Of a DNA stretch of 64,000 nt, positions 9,615 to 18,302 are shown piece by piece; the stretch's first letter is position 1; each line of letters opens with the position of its first letter. The position numbers and the translations under genes were made by a program. The stretch is from an uncultured Flavobacteriaceae bacterium. GTDB lineage: Bacteria; Bacteroidota; Bacteroidia; Flavobacteriales; Flavobacteriaceae. Location of the stretch: the NCBI GenBank assembly GCA_947494695.1, contig CANLWB010000003.1, forward strand, positions 472,750 through 536,749, written 5' to 3'. Under the pieces are notes generated by a model that saw only the letters and a program-made list of their open reading frames with translations, was not told the origin of the DNA and searched no databases.

Positions 9615-11567
9615 TTACTTCTTAATTCGACTTTTAATGTTTTTTAAAACGTCTTGATTAATTTTTATTTTGTATTTATTCGCTAACTCTTTTAACCAAT
9701 TTTCTTCTTTATAGGATTGATAATCATTAATGACCATCCCCTTAGCTTCTTCTAGCGTTTGTGATGCTTCAGGTAGTATATCCTTAACATTAACCACGGT
9801 AAAAGAATCGTTATAACTGTAAATTTTCGAGATTCCCTTTTTAAACGGAAAAGGCTTTGGAAGTGCCTGATGCTTTGCATCCATAGCCCCTGATGTAAAA
9901 ATCACCTCTACTTTTTCATCACTGTTTACCAGTTTTTTGATGTCCTCTACAGACTTACCTTGATGTAATAGTTTTGATACCTGCTTAAGCGTTTTCTTCT
10001 TTGCAGAAGACGCCACTATGGCATCAACGCGCTTTGGTAACACATACTTGGTTTTATGTGTTTCGTAATAATTCTGAACGCCCACAGAGTCTGTCTTAGC
10101 AGCATTCCAAATGGTTGTTTCCATTAAATCAAATAACAATAAACCGTCTCTATATTCACCAACAATATGAGCAAACTCCTCATTCTCCTCTTCCAGGTTT
10201 TCCTCTTGATACTTCACTAAACTGGAATTTAAAAATTCATCGTATTTCCCTGAAACCATAACCTTTAAATTACCGCCCTGCGTTCTTCTTCCTTGAGTTT
10301 TCATCAAGTAACCTCCAAAATCTTTGTATATAAATTGTTGTTTACCAATTTTAAACAGGGGGGTATCTGCCTTAAAATTGTCAGGCAATTGCCAACCTCT
10401 TTTTATATAAGTATCATTAAGTATGGATGCAAAATAGTCTAATGCTTCTTGATTGTCCTTAATATTATACTTTGATTTAAGAGATTCATGTAAAGCTTTG
10501 TCTATTAATTTAGAACGATCGTCACGCTTTACTTTTGTCTCTAATTCTGCCCTTGCTGCTTCAAACGATGGGACTTCCTTTTTTTCAAGTAGCTTGGCTA
10601 TATGCCACCCATATTGGGTTTGAAATGGCTCCGATATCTGATTTATTTCTGTTAAACCAAAGGCAACCTTTTCAAATTCTGGAGATCCTAATTGTCCACT
10701 TGAAAATGATTTAAAGCGTCCTCCTTTTGCAGATGAGCTTTTATCGTCCGAGAATTGTTTCGCTAAAGCTTCAAAAGCCTCTCCTTGATTAATCTTCTTA
10801 TAAATATTCTGAATTCTTACTTCTGGTTTTTCAGCGAGGGTATCTCCCTTTTTCTCAATAACCATAATGTGTGCCATGGTACGCTCTCCTCTGGATTTAC
10901 GTCTGTCTAAAACATTAACAATATGATACCCAAAACGTGTTCTGAATGGTTCTGAGATACCTCCAACCTCGGTATTAAAAGCAGCTGTTTCGAACTTGTA
11001 CACCATTCTGAAACCAGAAAAGTAGCCTAATTCTTCGCCATAAATGGTTTGTCCATTATGCACTTCTTTTCTAACGCTTTCAAACCCTTCTTTTAGAGTT
11101 CTGTTTCGTAACTTAACAATATCATTATAAGCCTTAAGTGTATCTTCTGGACCTGCATTTTCCAAAACCTTAACTAATATGTGATTGGCTTTTATATCAT
11201 AAGAAATACGCTCGTAGGCTTCCTTAATCATAGCCTCTGAGACTTTAGAATCTGTCATGAAGCTTTTGGCCAACTGTTTCCTATAATTTAAAAGCTCTCT
11301 TTTGTAAGAAGGCTTATCATCAAGTCCTAAAGCTTTGGCTTCTTTTAGTTTTAATTTATAATTGGTAAAAAGTGTTAAGTACTCATCAATTTCTTTCTGA
11401 GACTCATCTTGAACCAGATCCAGGTTTTTGTTATATACTCTTAAAAATTCAGATGTATAGACGGGATCATTATCAACAAAAAATAGCACATCTTTCTCTG
11501 ATGTCTGTGCGTTTACGTTTAATACGAAGTACGTTAAAAGTAGGGTAAATATATATCTTAATTGCAT
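9615..11567 (-). CDS. Parvulin-type peptidylprolyl isomerase, double PpiC domain
   Basis: Exported protein of 650 aa with a signal peptide ending near VNAQ (residue 21). A helical N-domain is followed by two consecutive parvulin domains, around residues 120-225 (KANHILVK to FGYHIVNVLD) and 227-335 (MAHIMVIEK to YGWHIAKLLE), then a long helical C-terminal region. The GYHI/GWHI motif is the parvulin active-site strand. Probable role: folding or degradation control of outer-membrane proteins. It is the first gene of a four-gene minus-strand operon ending in moxR, and a good -7/-33 pair lies just upstream at 11595-11625. Confidence 0.92.
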   Translation of the reverse strand: MQLRYIFTLLLTYFVLNVNAQTSEKDVLFFVDNDPVYTSEFLRVYNKNLDLVQDESQKEIDEYLTLFTNYKLKLKEAKALGLDDKPSYKRELLNYRKQLAKSFMTDSKVSEAMIKEAYERISYDIKANHILVKVLENAGPEDTLKAYNDIVKLRNRTLKEGFESVRKEVHNGQTIYGEELGYFSGFRMVYKFETAAFNTEVGGISEPFRTRFGYHIVNVLDRRKSRGERTMAHIMVIEKKGDTLAEKPEVRIQNIYKKINQGEAFEALAKQFSDDKSSSAKGGRFKSFSSGQLGSPEFEKVAFGLTEINQISEPFQTQYGWHIAKLLEKKEVPSFEAARAELETKVKRDDRSKLIDKALHESLKSKYNIKDNQEALDYFASILNDTYIKRGWQLPDNFKADTPLFKIGKQQFIYKDFGGYLMKTQGRRTQGGNLKVMVSGKYDEFLNSSLVKYQEENLEEENEEFAHIVGEYRDGLLLFDLMETTIWNAAKTDSVGVQNYYETHKTKYVLPKRVDAIVASSAKKKTLKQVSKLLHQGKSVEDIKKLVNSDEKVEVIFTSGAMDAKHQALPKPFPFKKGISKIYSYNDSFTVVNVKDILPEASQTLEEAKGMVINDYQSYKEENWLKELANKYKIKINQDVLKNIKSRIKK

Positions 11568-11594
11568 GAGGGTAAAAATTATTTCACATAATTA

Positions 11595-11625
11595 CAAAAA
11601 TAGTAATATAAAGGGATAATACAAG
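11595..11625 (-). promoter_or_regulatory. Probable promoter of the parvulin-moxR operon
   Basis: Read on the minus strand: CTTG, 19-nt spacer, TATTTTTG. This matches the Bacteroidota housekeeping promoter form TTTG-N17/19-TAnnTTTG with one mismatch in the -33 box. The predicted leader to the ATG at 11567 is about 20 nt. Confidence 0.5.
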
Positions 11626-11703
11626 TTGTTTTAAGAACGATTAAAGAAATGTATTATTACATCATTTAGTTTATATTTGAAGCGTTCTTAACAAGTTTAT
11701 TTA

Positions 11704-11940
11704 ATGCGAAAACTAAAACTTATTTGGGATTTTCATGGGCCTGAGGCCAATAACATTGCGAAGCACCATGAAATTCATTTAAAAGAATACATACAATTTG
11801 AAAATTTAAATATTTCGATTACTGGTGTCGAAACTATAACGGATATGCATAGTATTGCTTTTTTAGTGGTGGATGAGTTGGATATGAAACCCATTAGAGA
11901 TCGCCTAAAACCGCATCGCGGACAGGTCTACTCAACCTAG
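11704..11940 (+). CDS. Small conserved-looking protein of unknown function
   Basis: A 78-aa soluble acidic/basic mixed protein (MRKLKLIWDFHGPEA...) without signal peptide or membrane segment. It contains several histidines (HGPEANNIAKHHEIHLKE) and a C-terminal LDMKPIRDRLKPHRG block. I do not recognise a domain; the sequence looks like a genuine small globular protein and not noise. A TATATTTG -7 box lies at 11672-11679, about 25 nt upstream of the ATG, without a clear -33 element. It is the first plus-strand gene between the parvulin operon and guaB, 90 bp before the multihaem cytochrome. Confidence 0.6.
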   Translation: MRKLKLIWDFHGPEANNIAKHHEIHLKEYIQFENLNISITGVETITDMHSIAFLVVDELDMKPIRDRLKPHRGQVYST

Positions 11941-12030
11941 ACAGGTTAAAATAGAATACAAATAAACCATTCAAATTTGTTTTTAGTAAAATAGAATAAT
12001 TAATTTAGTCCGTCTTTGTAAATACATATA

Positions 12031-14262
12031 ATGAGTTTTTTCACCTTTATTAACTACAAAAAAAACAAGTACCATTTTAAAACAGCTTTCTATATATTAT
12101 TTACAGTTCTCTTGATTAGTGCTTGTAAGAAGCACCCTTACAAACCAAAAGATGAGCCTATAAATGATACTGTACATGCCACGTTTGCTGGAGATCAAGC
12201 CTGTATTGAGTGTCATAAAACCGAACATGAGGCATGGGATGGGTCACACCATGAGCAGGCCATGAAAGTAGCAGACTCTATAACGATTTTAGGCGATTTT
12301 AACACAACGGTTTTCGAACATAAAGGTGTTAACAATACATTCTTTAAAAAAGGACAGGACTTTTATGTAAACACAACGGATAAAAACGGCAACTACCAGG
12401 ATTATAAAATAGAATATACTTTTGGCGTTACGCCATTGCAGCAGTATATTGTTAAGTTTCCAAATGGTGAATATCAATGTTTAATAACAGCCTGGGATAC
12501 TGAAAAAAACAAGTGGTTCCATTTACAACCGAATTTGGACTTAGCACATGACGAATGGATAAACTGGACGGGAGGTGCTATGAGATGGAATACCGCCTGT
12601 GCTGATTGCCATTCTACAAATCTTGAGAAAAATTTTGACTCAAAAACACAAACCTTTAATACAACCTTTAGTCATATTAATGTGAGCTGTGAAGCTTGCC
12701 ACGGGCCAGCAAGTGACCATGTGTCATTTTATAAGCATGGGAAGGAGGGCTCTAAACCCCAAAAATTGTATCTCGATACATCGGTCTCTCAAAGCGGTGT
12801 GGTGGAAAAATGTGCCAGATGCCATTCGAGACGATCTCAAATTACAACAAAGTTTGATTATACGGGACATTTCTTAGACCACTATAACCCGGCGTTGCTT
12901 ATCGACCCCATGTATGAAGCCGATGGGCAAATAAAAGACGAGGTTTACGTTTATGGATCGTTCATGCAAAGTAAAATGTACCAAAACAACGTGGCTTGTA
13001 CAGATTGTCATGATGCACATTCCATGCAACTTAAACAAACCGGAAATAACCTTTGTATGAGTTGTCATGAACCGAAATATAACGACGAAGCCCATCACTT
13101 TCATAAGATGGGTACTGAGGGAGCACAATGCATTAATTGTCATATGACCGGTAAAACCTATATGGGTAACGATTTTAGGCGAGATCATAGCTTTAGGGTT
13201 CCCAGACCAGATCAATCTGTAAAATATGGAACTCCTAATGCCTGTAACGGTTGTCATACAAATAAAACACCTCAATGGGCCAGCAACTTTATTAATACAA
13301 AGTATGGCACAAAAAGGCCAGATCACTTTTCCAATTACTTATTAGAGGGAAATCATGGTAAGCATGAAGCACTTTATGCTTTAGTTTCTCAAGGTAAATT
13401 TCCTGAAATAGCTAGAGCCACAGCTCTGTTTCAATATTCGAACAATCCCCTTTCTCCAAAAGAAATTAATGGTATTAGACAATTTTTAAAGGACTCTTCT
13501 ATTCTGGTAAGACATGAAGCAGTAAGGTCTTTTGAAAAAATTCGTGATCAAAACTATCATGGAGACATAGAACCATTACTAAGAGATTCGATTCGATTAG
13601 TACGTATTTCTGCCGTAAAATATTTTAACAGTATTGGAGCGGATATGAGTAGCAATACTGATTTCGCCAAAGCTGAAAAGGAGTTTTTAGAAGAACTGGA
13701 TATGAATGCCGATTTTGCTTCTGGCCAACATCAGATCGCGGTATATCATGAATTAAAAGGACATACCGACTTAGCCATTAAAGCATACAAAAGATCCTTA
13801 GACATTGATAATCGCTACAATGTATCCCGAATGAATTTGGCTCTTTTACTTTACAGGCAGGGCCAAATAGAGGAAGCCAAAAAGCTTTACCTTAAAGTCA
13901 TTGCGTTAGAACCAGAATACAGTAATTCCTATTACATGTTAGGGCTTTTATATAATGAGATTGGAGATGCGAAAAATGCCTTAAAATATTTGGGTGAAGC
14001 CTGTGATAAAGAACCGGCAAACATTCGTGCGTTTTATAATTATGCCCTAAAGCTTCAGGCAGAGAAGCTGAATCAAAAGTCCATAGACATACTCAAAAAA
14101 GCACTTGGTATTTTTCCCAACAATGAAAATCTGCTCTATGTAAAACTCATAGGAGAAATTAACTTAAAGAAAACCTTGGAAGCACGCAACACCTGCTCCA
14201 GGCTTATAAAAATTGCTCCCAACAACACCAATTACAGACAAATTTTGGAAACACTGAAGTAA
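12031..14262 (+). CDS. Octaheme c-type cytochrome lipoprotein with TPR domain
   Basis: Exported multihaem protein of 743 aa. The N-terminus has a basic stretch, a hydrophobic segment and a lipobox (LLISAC). Eight CxxCH haem sites are visible in order: CIECH, CADCH, CEACH, CARCH, CTDCH, CMSCH, CINCH and CNGCH, all within the first 415 residues. A HEAT-like stretch (VRHEAVRSFEKI, VRISAVKYFNSI) and at least four TPRs follow to the C-terminus. This cytochrome-plus-TPR layout belongs to the doubled-CXXCH/cytochrome c554-like group found in Bacteroidota and Planctomycetota; the redox substrate is not known. An MFS transporter gene follows 42 bp later. No nitrite, sulfite or metal-reductase partner gene is visible. 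Confidence 0.9.
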   Translation: MSFFTFINYKKNKYHFKTAFYILFTVLLISACKKHPYKPKDEPINDTVHATFAGDQACIECHKTEHEAWDGSHHEQAMKVADSITILGDFNTTVFEHKGVNNTFFKKGQDFYVNTTDKNGNYQDYKIEYTFGVTPLQQYIVKFPNGEYQCLITAWDTEKNKWFHLQPNLDLAHDEWINWTGGAMRWNTACADCHSTNLEKNFDSKTQTFNTTFSHINVSCEACHGPASDHVSFYKHGKEGSKPQKLYLDTSVSQSGVVEKCARCHSRRSQITTKFDYTGHFLDHYNPALLIDPMYEADGQIKDEVYVYGSFMQSKMYQNNVACTDCHDAHSMQLKQTGNNLCMSCHEPKYNDEAHHFHKMGTEGAQCINCHMTGKTYMGNDFRRDHSFRVPRPDQSVKYGTPNACNGCHTNKTPQWASNFINTKYGTKRPDHFSNYLLEGNHGKHEALYALVSQGKFPEIARATALFQYSNNPLSPKEINGIRQFLKDSSILVRHEAVRSFEKIRDQNYHGDIEPLLRDSIRLVRISAVKYFNSIGADMSSNTDFAKAEKEFLEELDMNADFASGQHQIAVYHELKGHTDLAIKAYKRSLDIDNRYNVSRMNLALLLYRQGQIEEAKKLYLKVIALEPEYSNSYYMLGLLYNEIGDAKNALKYLGEACDKEPANIRAFYNYALKLQAEKLNQKSIDILKKALGIFPNNENLLYVKLIGEINLKKTLEARNTCSRLIKIAPNNTNYRQILETLK

Positions 14263-14304
14263 TTGGTGAAGGCTTAATAATGAACGAGGTAAAACATTGA
14301 GTAC

Positions 14305-15495
14305 ATGAAACAACAAAGCAAGGCTATAAAAATCATTGTCGTTTCTCAATTTTTATGTACCTCGCTTTGGTTTGCGACTAATGGTGTTATTGATAACCTT
14401 GTAGAGCGCTTTCAACTTTATCCGGAAGCCCTAGGACATTTAACATCTGCCGTGCAATTTGGCTTTATTTCAGGCACATTGATTTACGCTATTCTAAACA
14501 TTGTAGACCGCTATTCCCCATCAAAAGTCTTTTTTACAAGTGCGCTGCTATCTGCAACATTCAACCTTGGTGTCTTATGGGAAGGTAATCATTTAATAAG
14601 TTTACTCGTATTTCGGTTTTTTACTGGTTTTTTCCTTGCTGGCATTTATCCTGTGGGGATGAAAATAGCTGCCGATTATTATAAAAAAGGCCTCGGAAAG
14701 TCTCTCGGCTTTTTAGTAGGAGCTCTCGTATTAGGAACAGCACTCCCCCATCTGTTAAAAGATTTTACAAGGACACTACCCTGGCAATATGTTATTTTCG
14801 CAACAACATCACTTTCGAGTGTTGGCGGGGTATTGATGCTCGTATGGGTTCCTAATGGCCCTTTTAGAAAACAAGGTCAAAAACTCAATCTTTTTGGTTT
14901 TTTAAATGTCTTTAAAAATTCAAAATTCAGAGCCTCCGCTTTTGGATATTTCGGACACATGTGGGAGCTTTACGCTTTTTGGGCCTTCACCCCAATACTA
15001 TTAAAAACCTATCATAATTTACATCCGAATGTGGTATTTAATATTCCGCTATGGTCTTTCGTAATTATCGGACTGGGTGGAGTTTCCTGTATATTAGGGG
15101 GCTATCTATCTCAGACCTTTGGCGCAAAAAGAATCGCTTTTATAGCACTGTTTCTCTCATGCATCTGCTGTCTCATATCGCCTTTCATGTTTCAATTAGA
15201 ATCTGAAAACATCTTTATCGCTTTCCTAATATTCTGGGGCATGGTTGTTATTGCCGATTCTCCACTTTTTTCAACACTAGTGGCACAAAACGCACCTCCC
15301 GAAATAAAGGGAACCGCGCTAACTATTGTTAATTGTATAGGTTTTACCATAACCATTGTTAGCATCCAAATCCTAAACAACATAAAAAGTTTTACTAGTT
15401 CTAACACTATTTATGCGATATTGGCTATTGGTCCCATCTTAGGACTAATAGCACTGCAGAGGAAACGGAAAAAAGCTTCGCAAGTTCAAGCGTAG
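14305..15495 (+). CDS. Major facilitator superfamily transporter
   Basis: A 396-aa protein with about twelve membrane helices. A typical MFS loop occurs around residues 108-135 (RFFTGFFLAGIYPVGMKIA, then DYYKKGLGKSLG), and the second half begins after a cytoplasmic loop near residue 195. Substrate cannot be assigned. It is 42 bp downstream of the octaheme cytochrome on the same strand and has no visible promoter of its own, so co-transcription is likely; transport of an anion or metabolite used by that redox protein is a guess. It converges on guaB with only 50 bp between stops. Confidence 0.85.
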   Translation: MKQQSKAIKIIVVSQFLCTSLWFATNGVIDNLVERFQLYPEALGHLTSAVQFGFISGTLIYAILNIVDRYSPSKVFFTSALLSATFNLGVLWEGNHLISLLVFRFFTGFFLAGIYPVGMKIAADYYKKGLGKSLGFLVGALVLGTALPHLLKDFTRTLPWQYVIFATTSLSSVGGVLMLVWVPNGPFRKQGQKLNLFGFLNVFKNSKFRASAFGYFGHMWELYAFWAFTPILLKTYHNLHPNVVFNIPLWSFVIIGLGGVSCILGGYLSQTFGAKRIAFIALFLSCICCLISPFMFQLESENIFIAFLIFWGMVVIADSPLFSTLVAQNAPPEIKGTALTIVNCIGFTITIVSIQILNNIKSFTSSNTIYAILAIGPILGLIALQRKRKKASQVQA

Positions 15496-15545
15496 ACCTC
15501 TATATTTCGGCATTTTATTAAACAAAATTTACGCTAAAACAACAC

Positions 15546-17018
15546 TTATCTCGAGTAATTCGGAGACTCTTTAGTAATCGTTACGTCGTGTGGGTGACTT
15601 TCGTTAATACCACTAGCCGTAATCTTAACAAATCGTCCGTTCTCTTTCAATGTTTCTATATCTTTAGCTCCACAGTATCCCATACCGGCGCGTAAGCCAC
15701 CAATAAATTGGTGAATACTCTCGTATAAATCACCTTTATAAGGTACACGACCTACAATACCTTCTGGTACAAGCTTTTTAATATCGTCTTCTACATCCTG
15801 GAAATAACGGTCTTTACTACCTTGTTTCATAGCTTCTACAGACCCCATACCCCGGTACGATTTAAACTTACGGCCTTCATAGATAATGGTTTCTCCTGGA
15901 GACTCTTTAGTTCCTGCTAATAAGGACCCTAACATCACTGTGTCTGCACCTGCTGCAATGGCTTTTGGAATATCACCCGTATAGCGAATCCCTCCATCTG
16001 CAATTACTGGTACACCTGTTCCTTTTATTGCTGCGGCAACTTCTAAAACGGCCGAAAACTGAGGGAATCCTACCCCTGCGATAACTCGCGTAGTACAAAT
16101 AGAACCTGGTCCAATACCTACTTTTACAGCATCTGCTCCCGCTTCCACTAAATATCTTGCAGCATCTCCAGTTGCGATGTTACCAACGATAACCTCCAAT
16201 CCTGGAAATTTTGATTTAATCTCTTTTAATACGCCAACTACACCTTTTGTATGACCATGGGCCGTATCAATCACCACTGCATCAACACCGGCATTCACTA
16301 AAGCATCTGCCCTATCCACTGCATCACCTGTAACACCAATAGCAGCAGCCACCCGTAAACGTCCATACTGATCTTTATTGGCATTTGGCTTTTGACTCAA
16401 CTTGGTAATATCTCTAAACGTAATTAACCCGGATAATTTATAATTGTCGTCTACAATAAGAAGTTTTTCAATTTTATGTTTTTGAAGAATTTCTTCCGCA
16501 TCATTTAAAGAGGTTCCTTCTGCTGCGGTTACCAAATTTTCTCCCGTCATCACCTCAACAATTGGTCTTGAATTGTCATGTTCAAAACGCAAATCACGAT
16601 TGGTTACAATCCCTTTTAAAGTTCCTTCCTTATCCACAATGGGAATTCCACCAATACTATGCTCTGCCATACTTTGTTTGGCATCTTTAACTTCGGCTGT
16701 AAGTGGTAAAGTAACCGGATCTATAATCATTCCACTTTCTGCACGTTTTACTTTTCTAACTTTTAAAGCTTGCTCCTCAATCGTCATATTTTTATGCAAA
16801 ACACCTATACCACCTTCCTGAGCCATAGCAATAGCCATTTTACTCTCTGTAACGGTATCCATTGCAGCCGAAATAATAGGCACATTAATGGTAATGTTAC
16901 GAGTTAATTTTGTTTGAATGTTAACTTCACGAGGAAGAACTTCAGAAAATGCTGGAACTAATAGGACGTCATCGTAGGTTAAACCTTCTCCTACGATTTT
17001 ATTTTGATGTGCGGTCAT
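15546..17018 (-). CDS. guaB: IMP dehydrogenase
   Basis: Oxidises IMP to XMP with NAD+, the committed step of GMP synthesis (cytoplasm). The 490-aa length is standard. The TIM-barrel catalytic core is interrupted by a CBS-domain pair at about 95-205. The active-site loop [11 protein letters not shown] places the catalytic cysteine at 308, and the YRGMGS flap and FVKITASG C-terminus are present. A TATATTTG -7 box lies at 17048-17055 and a perfect 8-bp inverted repeat (17022-17044) occupies the leader between it and the ATG, suggesting a regulator site or leader hairpin. The plus-strand cytochrome insert separates it from the parvulin operon. Confidence 0.97.
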   Translation of the reverse strand: MTAHQNKIVGEGLTYDDVLLVPAFSEVLPREVNIQTKLTRNITINVPIISAAMDTVTESKMAIAMAQEGGIGVLHKNMTIEEQALKVRKVKRAESGMIIDPVTLPLTAEVKDAKQSMAEHSIGGIPIVDKEGTLKGIVTNRDLRFEHDNSRPIVEVMTGENLVTAAEGTSLNDAEEILQKHKIEKLLIVDDNYKLSGLITFRDITKLSQKPNANKDQYGRLRVAAAIGVTGDAVDRADALVNAGVDAVVIDTAHGHTKGVVGVLKEIKSKFPGLEVIVGNIATGDAARYLVEAGADAVKVGIGPGSICTTRVIAGVGFPQFSAVLEVAAAIKGTGVPVIADGGIRYTGDIPKAIAAGADTVMLGSLLAGTKESPGETIIYEGRKFKSYRGMGSVEAMKQGSKDRYFQDVEDDIKKLVPEGIVGRVPYKGDLYESIHQFIGGLRAGMGYCGAKDIETLKENGRFVKITASGINESHPHDVTITKESPNYSR

Positions 17019-17021
17019 GAT

Positions 17022-17044
17022 GCAATTATTTAGAATATAATTGC
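17022..17044 (-). promoter_or_regulatory. Inverted repeat in guaB leader
   Basis: GCAATTAT, 7-nt spacer, ATAATTGC: a perfect 8-bp dyad starting 3 bp upstream of the guaB ATG and ending 3 bp from a TATATTTG -7 element (17048-17055, minus strand). It would span nearly the whole predicted 5' leader, so it could be an operator over the transcription start or an RNA hairpin that affects initiation. Confidence 0.4.
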
Positions 17045-17081
17045 GTGCAAATATACAATTAAATTCTAAGATAACAGGATA

Positions 17082-17786
17082 TTATTTGTATCTGTTTTCG
17101 CAATATGGCTTAAGGACTTCAATAGCATATATATACCTCGTTCTGGCATCGGAGAGGTCGTCTTTAAACCTAATCCCTTTTGGTACTAATAAACCGTATA
17201 AAAACGTTCCTCCTGCAATGCGTTTTAAAGTTTTTAGACTTTTGGTATTCATGGTTTTATAAATACTATCTATCCAATTATGTTGTTCTTTTTTGAGGAT
17301 TTCTTTATCCCATTCCAGAGCGTCTTCACCTTTTAATAGAACTGAAGACTCATAAAGTTTTTGCAGCTCTATAAAGGCATTATTAAAAACCGTGACACTG
17401 CCTTCCCTGGCATAAACTTTTACAGGTTTCCTTGAAAATATGCAATACGGAAACACCTCCATAAGGTTCATCTTTTTAGAAATAAAATGAGCCATTTTCA
17501 CCCAAACAACCTCATGCCCCTTTGCTTCCAGGTCCTTAAAAAACCATTTGTAGAAGTCGCGTCGTTGAGCGATACTTTGATAAGCTTCAGGAAGATTGTG
17601 TTTAAGGTTATAGGCATTAGCATTTTGCCATACTATTGTATGCTTTCTTCTGTCTCTTTTTAACCAATCGGATAACGGTAATGAAGTTTGCCCGGTTTCT
17701 TTTTGATAAACCCTAAGGTTTTTCCACTCTTTGGCAAATAAGGAACTGTTAAGTCCGAGTATTAAGAATAATGCAATCCAACGCAT
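17082..17786 (-). CDS. Secreted protein of unknown function
   Basis: A 234-aa protein with a clear signal peptide (MRWIALFLILGLNSSLFA) and a soluble, basic, Trp/Tyr-rich mature part. Visible blocks are LPLSDWLKRDRRK, WKNLRVYQKETG and an aromatic C-terminus (YCENRYK). I recognise no family. It lies 50 bp downstream of the haem-binding protein gene on the same strand, so it may be the last member of the iron block. The guaB promoter begins only about 25 bp beyond its stop. Confidence 0.7.
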   Translation of the reverse strand: MRWIALFLILGLNSSLFAKEWKNLRVYQKETGQTSLPLSDWLKRDRRKHTIVWQNANAYNLKHNLPEAYQSIAQRRDFYKWFFKDLEAKGHEVVWVKMAHFISKKMNLMEVFPYCIFSRKPVKVYAREGSVTVFNNAFIELQKLYESSVLLKGEDALEWDKEILKKEQHNWIDSIYKTMNTKSLKTLKRIAGGTFLYGLLVPKGIRFKDDLSDARTRYIYAIEVLKPYCENRYK

Positions 17787-17836
17787 ACCTATAAAATACG
17801 TTATAATTTATGGATTAGTACATTAAGCACCAAAAA

Positions 17837-18292
17837 TCACTCTACATTGTAGTTTTTTCTCACTTGTTTTACCCAAGTAATTAGCGTCTCTTTGTCCTCT
17901 TCTGTTATAGTGCCGTGTATCCAAGTATACGAATTTAAAGGCATCTCTCCTTCTTCTACCTCCTCTATAAGTTCTTCTAATTTATGATCTTTCTTTTTGT
18001 CGTTGTAAGTACTCCATTCAGAGACATTAAAATGCTCGTTTCCTTCTTCTATATGATCCCCTATCCAAAACGATATTGGTGCTATCTCAGCGTACCAGGG
18101 ATAAGTTGTTTTATTACTATGACAGTCGTAACATTGTGCTTCTAAAATGGCAGCGACTTCCTTGCCTGGCTTAGTTTCGGCTTCAAACGCAGCAATGTCT
18201 CTATACTCCGCATTATTTTTTTCTGGTCTGTAAAACTGAATCAATACCAACACGACCAACAATACGATAAGCACTTTTTTTAAAAGTTTCAT
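17837..18292 (-). CDS. Haem-binding domain protein (monohaem c-type)
   Basis: A 151-aa membrane-anchored protein. An N-terminal hydrophobic anchor (residues 5-23) is followed by one CxxCH site (QCYDCHSNKTTYPWY) and the block IAPISFWIGDHI, typical of the haem-binding domain family PF14376 in Bacteroidota. The acidic EELIEEVEEGEMPL stretch precedes the family's C-terminal WI-x-HG-type element. It lies 10 bp after the TonB receptor stop, so the two are co-transcribed. Probable role: periplasmic electron transfer, possibly iron reduction for the uptake system, although haem transfer is also conceivable. Confidence 0.85.
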   Translation of the reverse strand: MKLLKKVLIVLLVVLVLIQFYRPEKNNAEYRDIAAFEAETKPGKEVAAILEAQCYDCHSNKTTYPWYAEIAPISFWIGDHIEEGNEHFNVSEWSTYNDKKKDHKLEELIEEVEEGEMPLNSYTWIHGTITEEDKETLITWVKQVRKNYNVE

Positions 18293-18302
18293 TTTTTGGG
18301 AT

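Noticed and set aside
12874..13326. 150-codon minus-strand frame with several cysteines
   Set aside because: Antisense to the octaheme cytochrome gene; its composition mirrors the CxxCH codons of the true gene.
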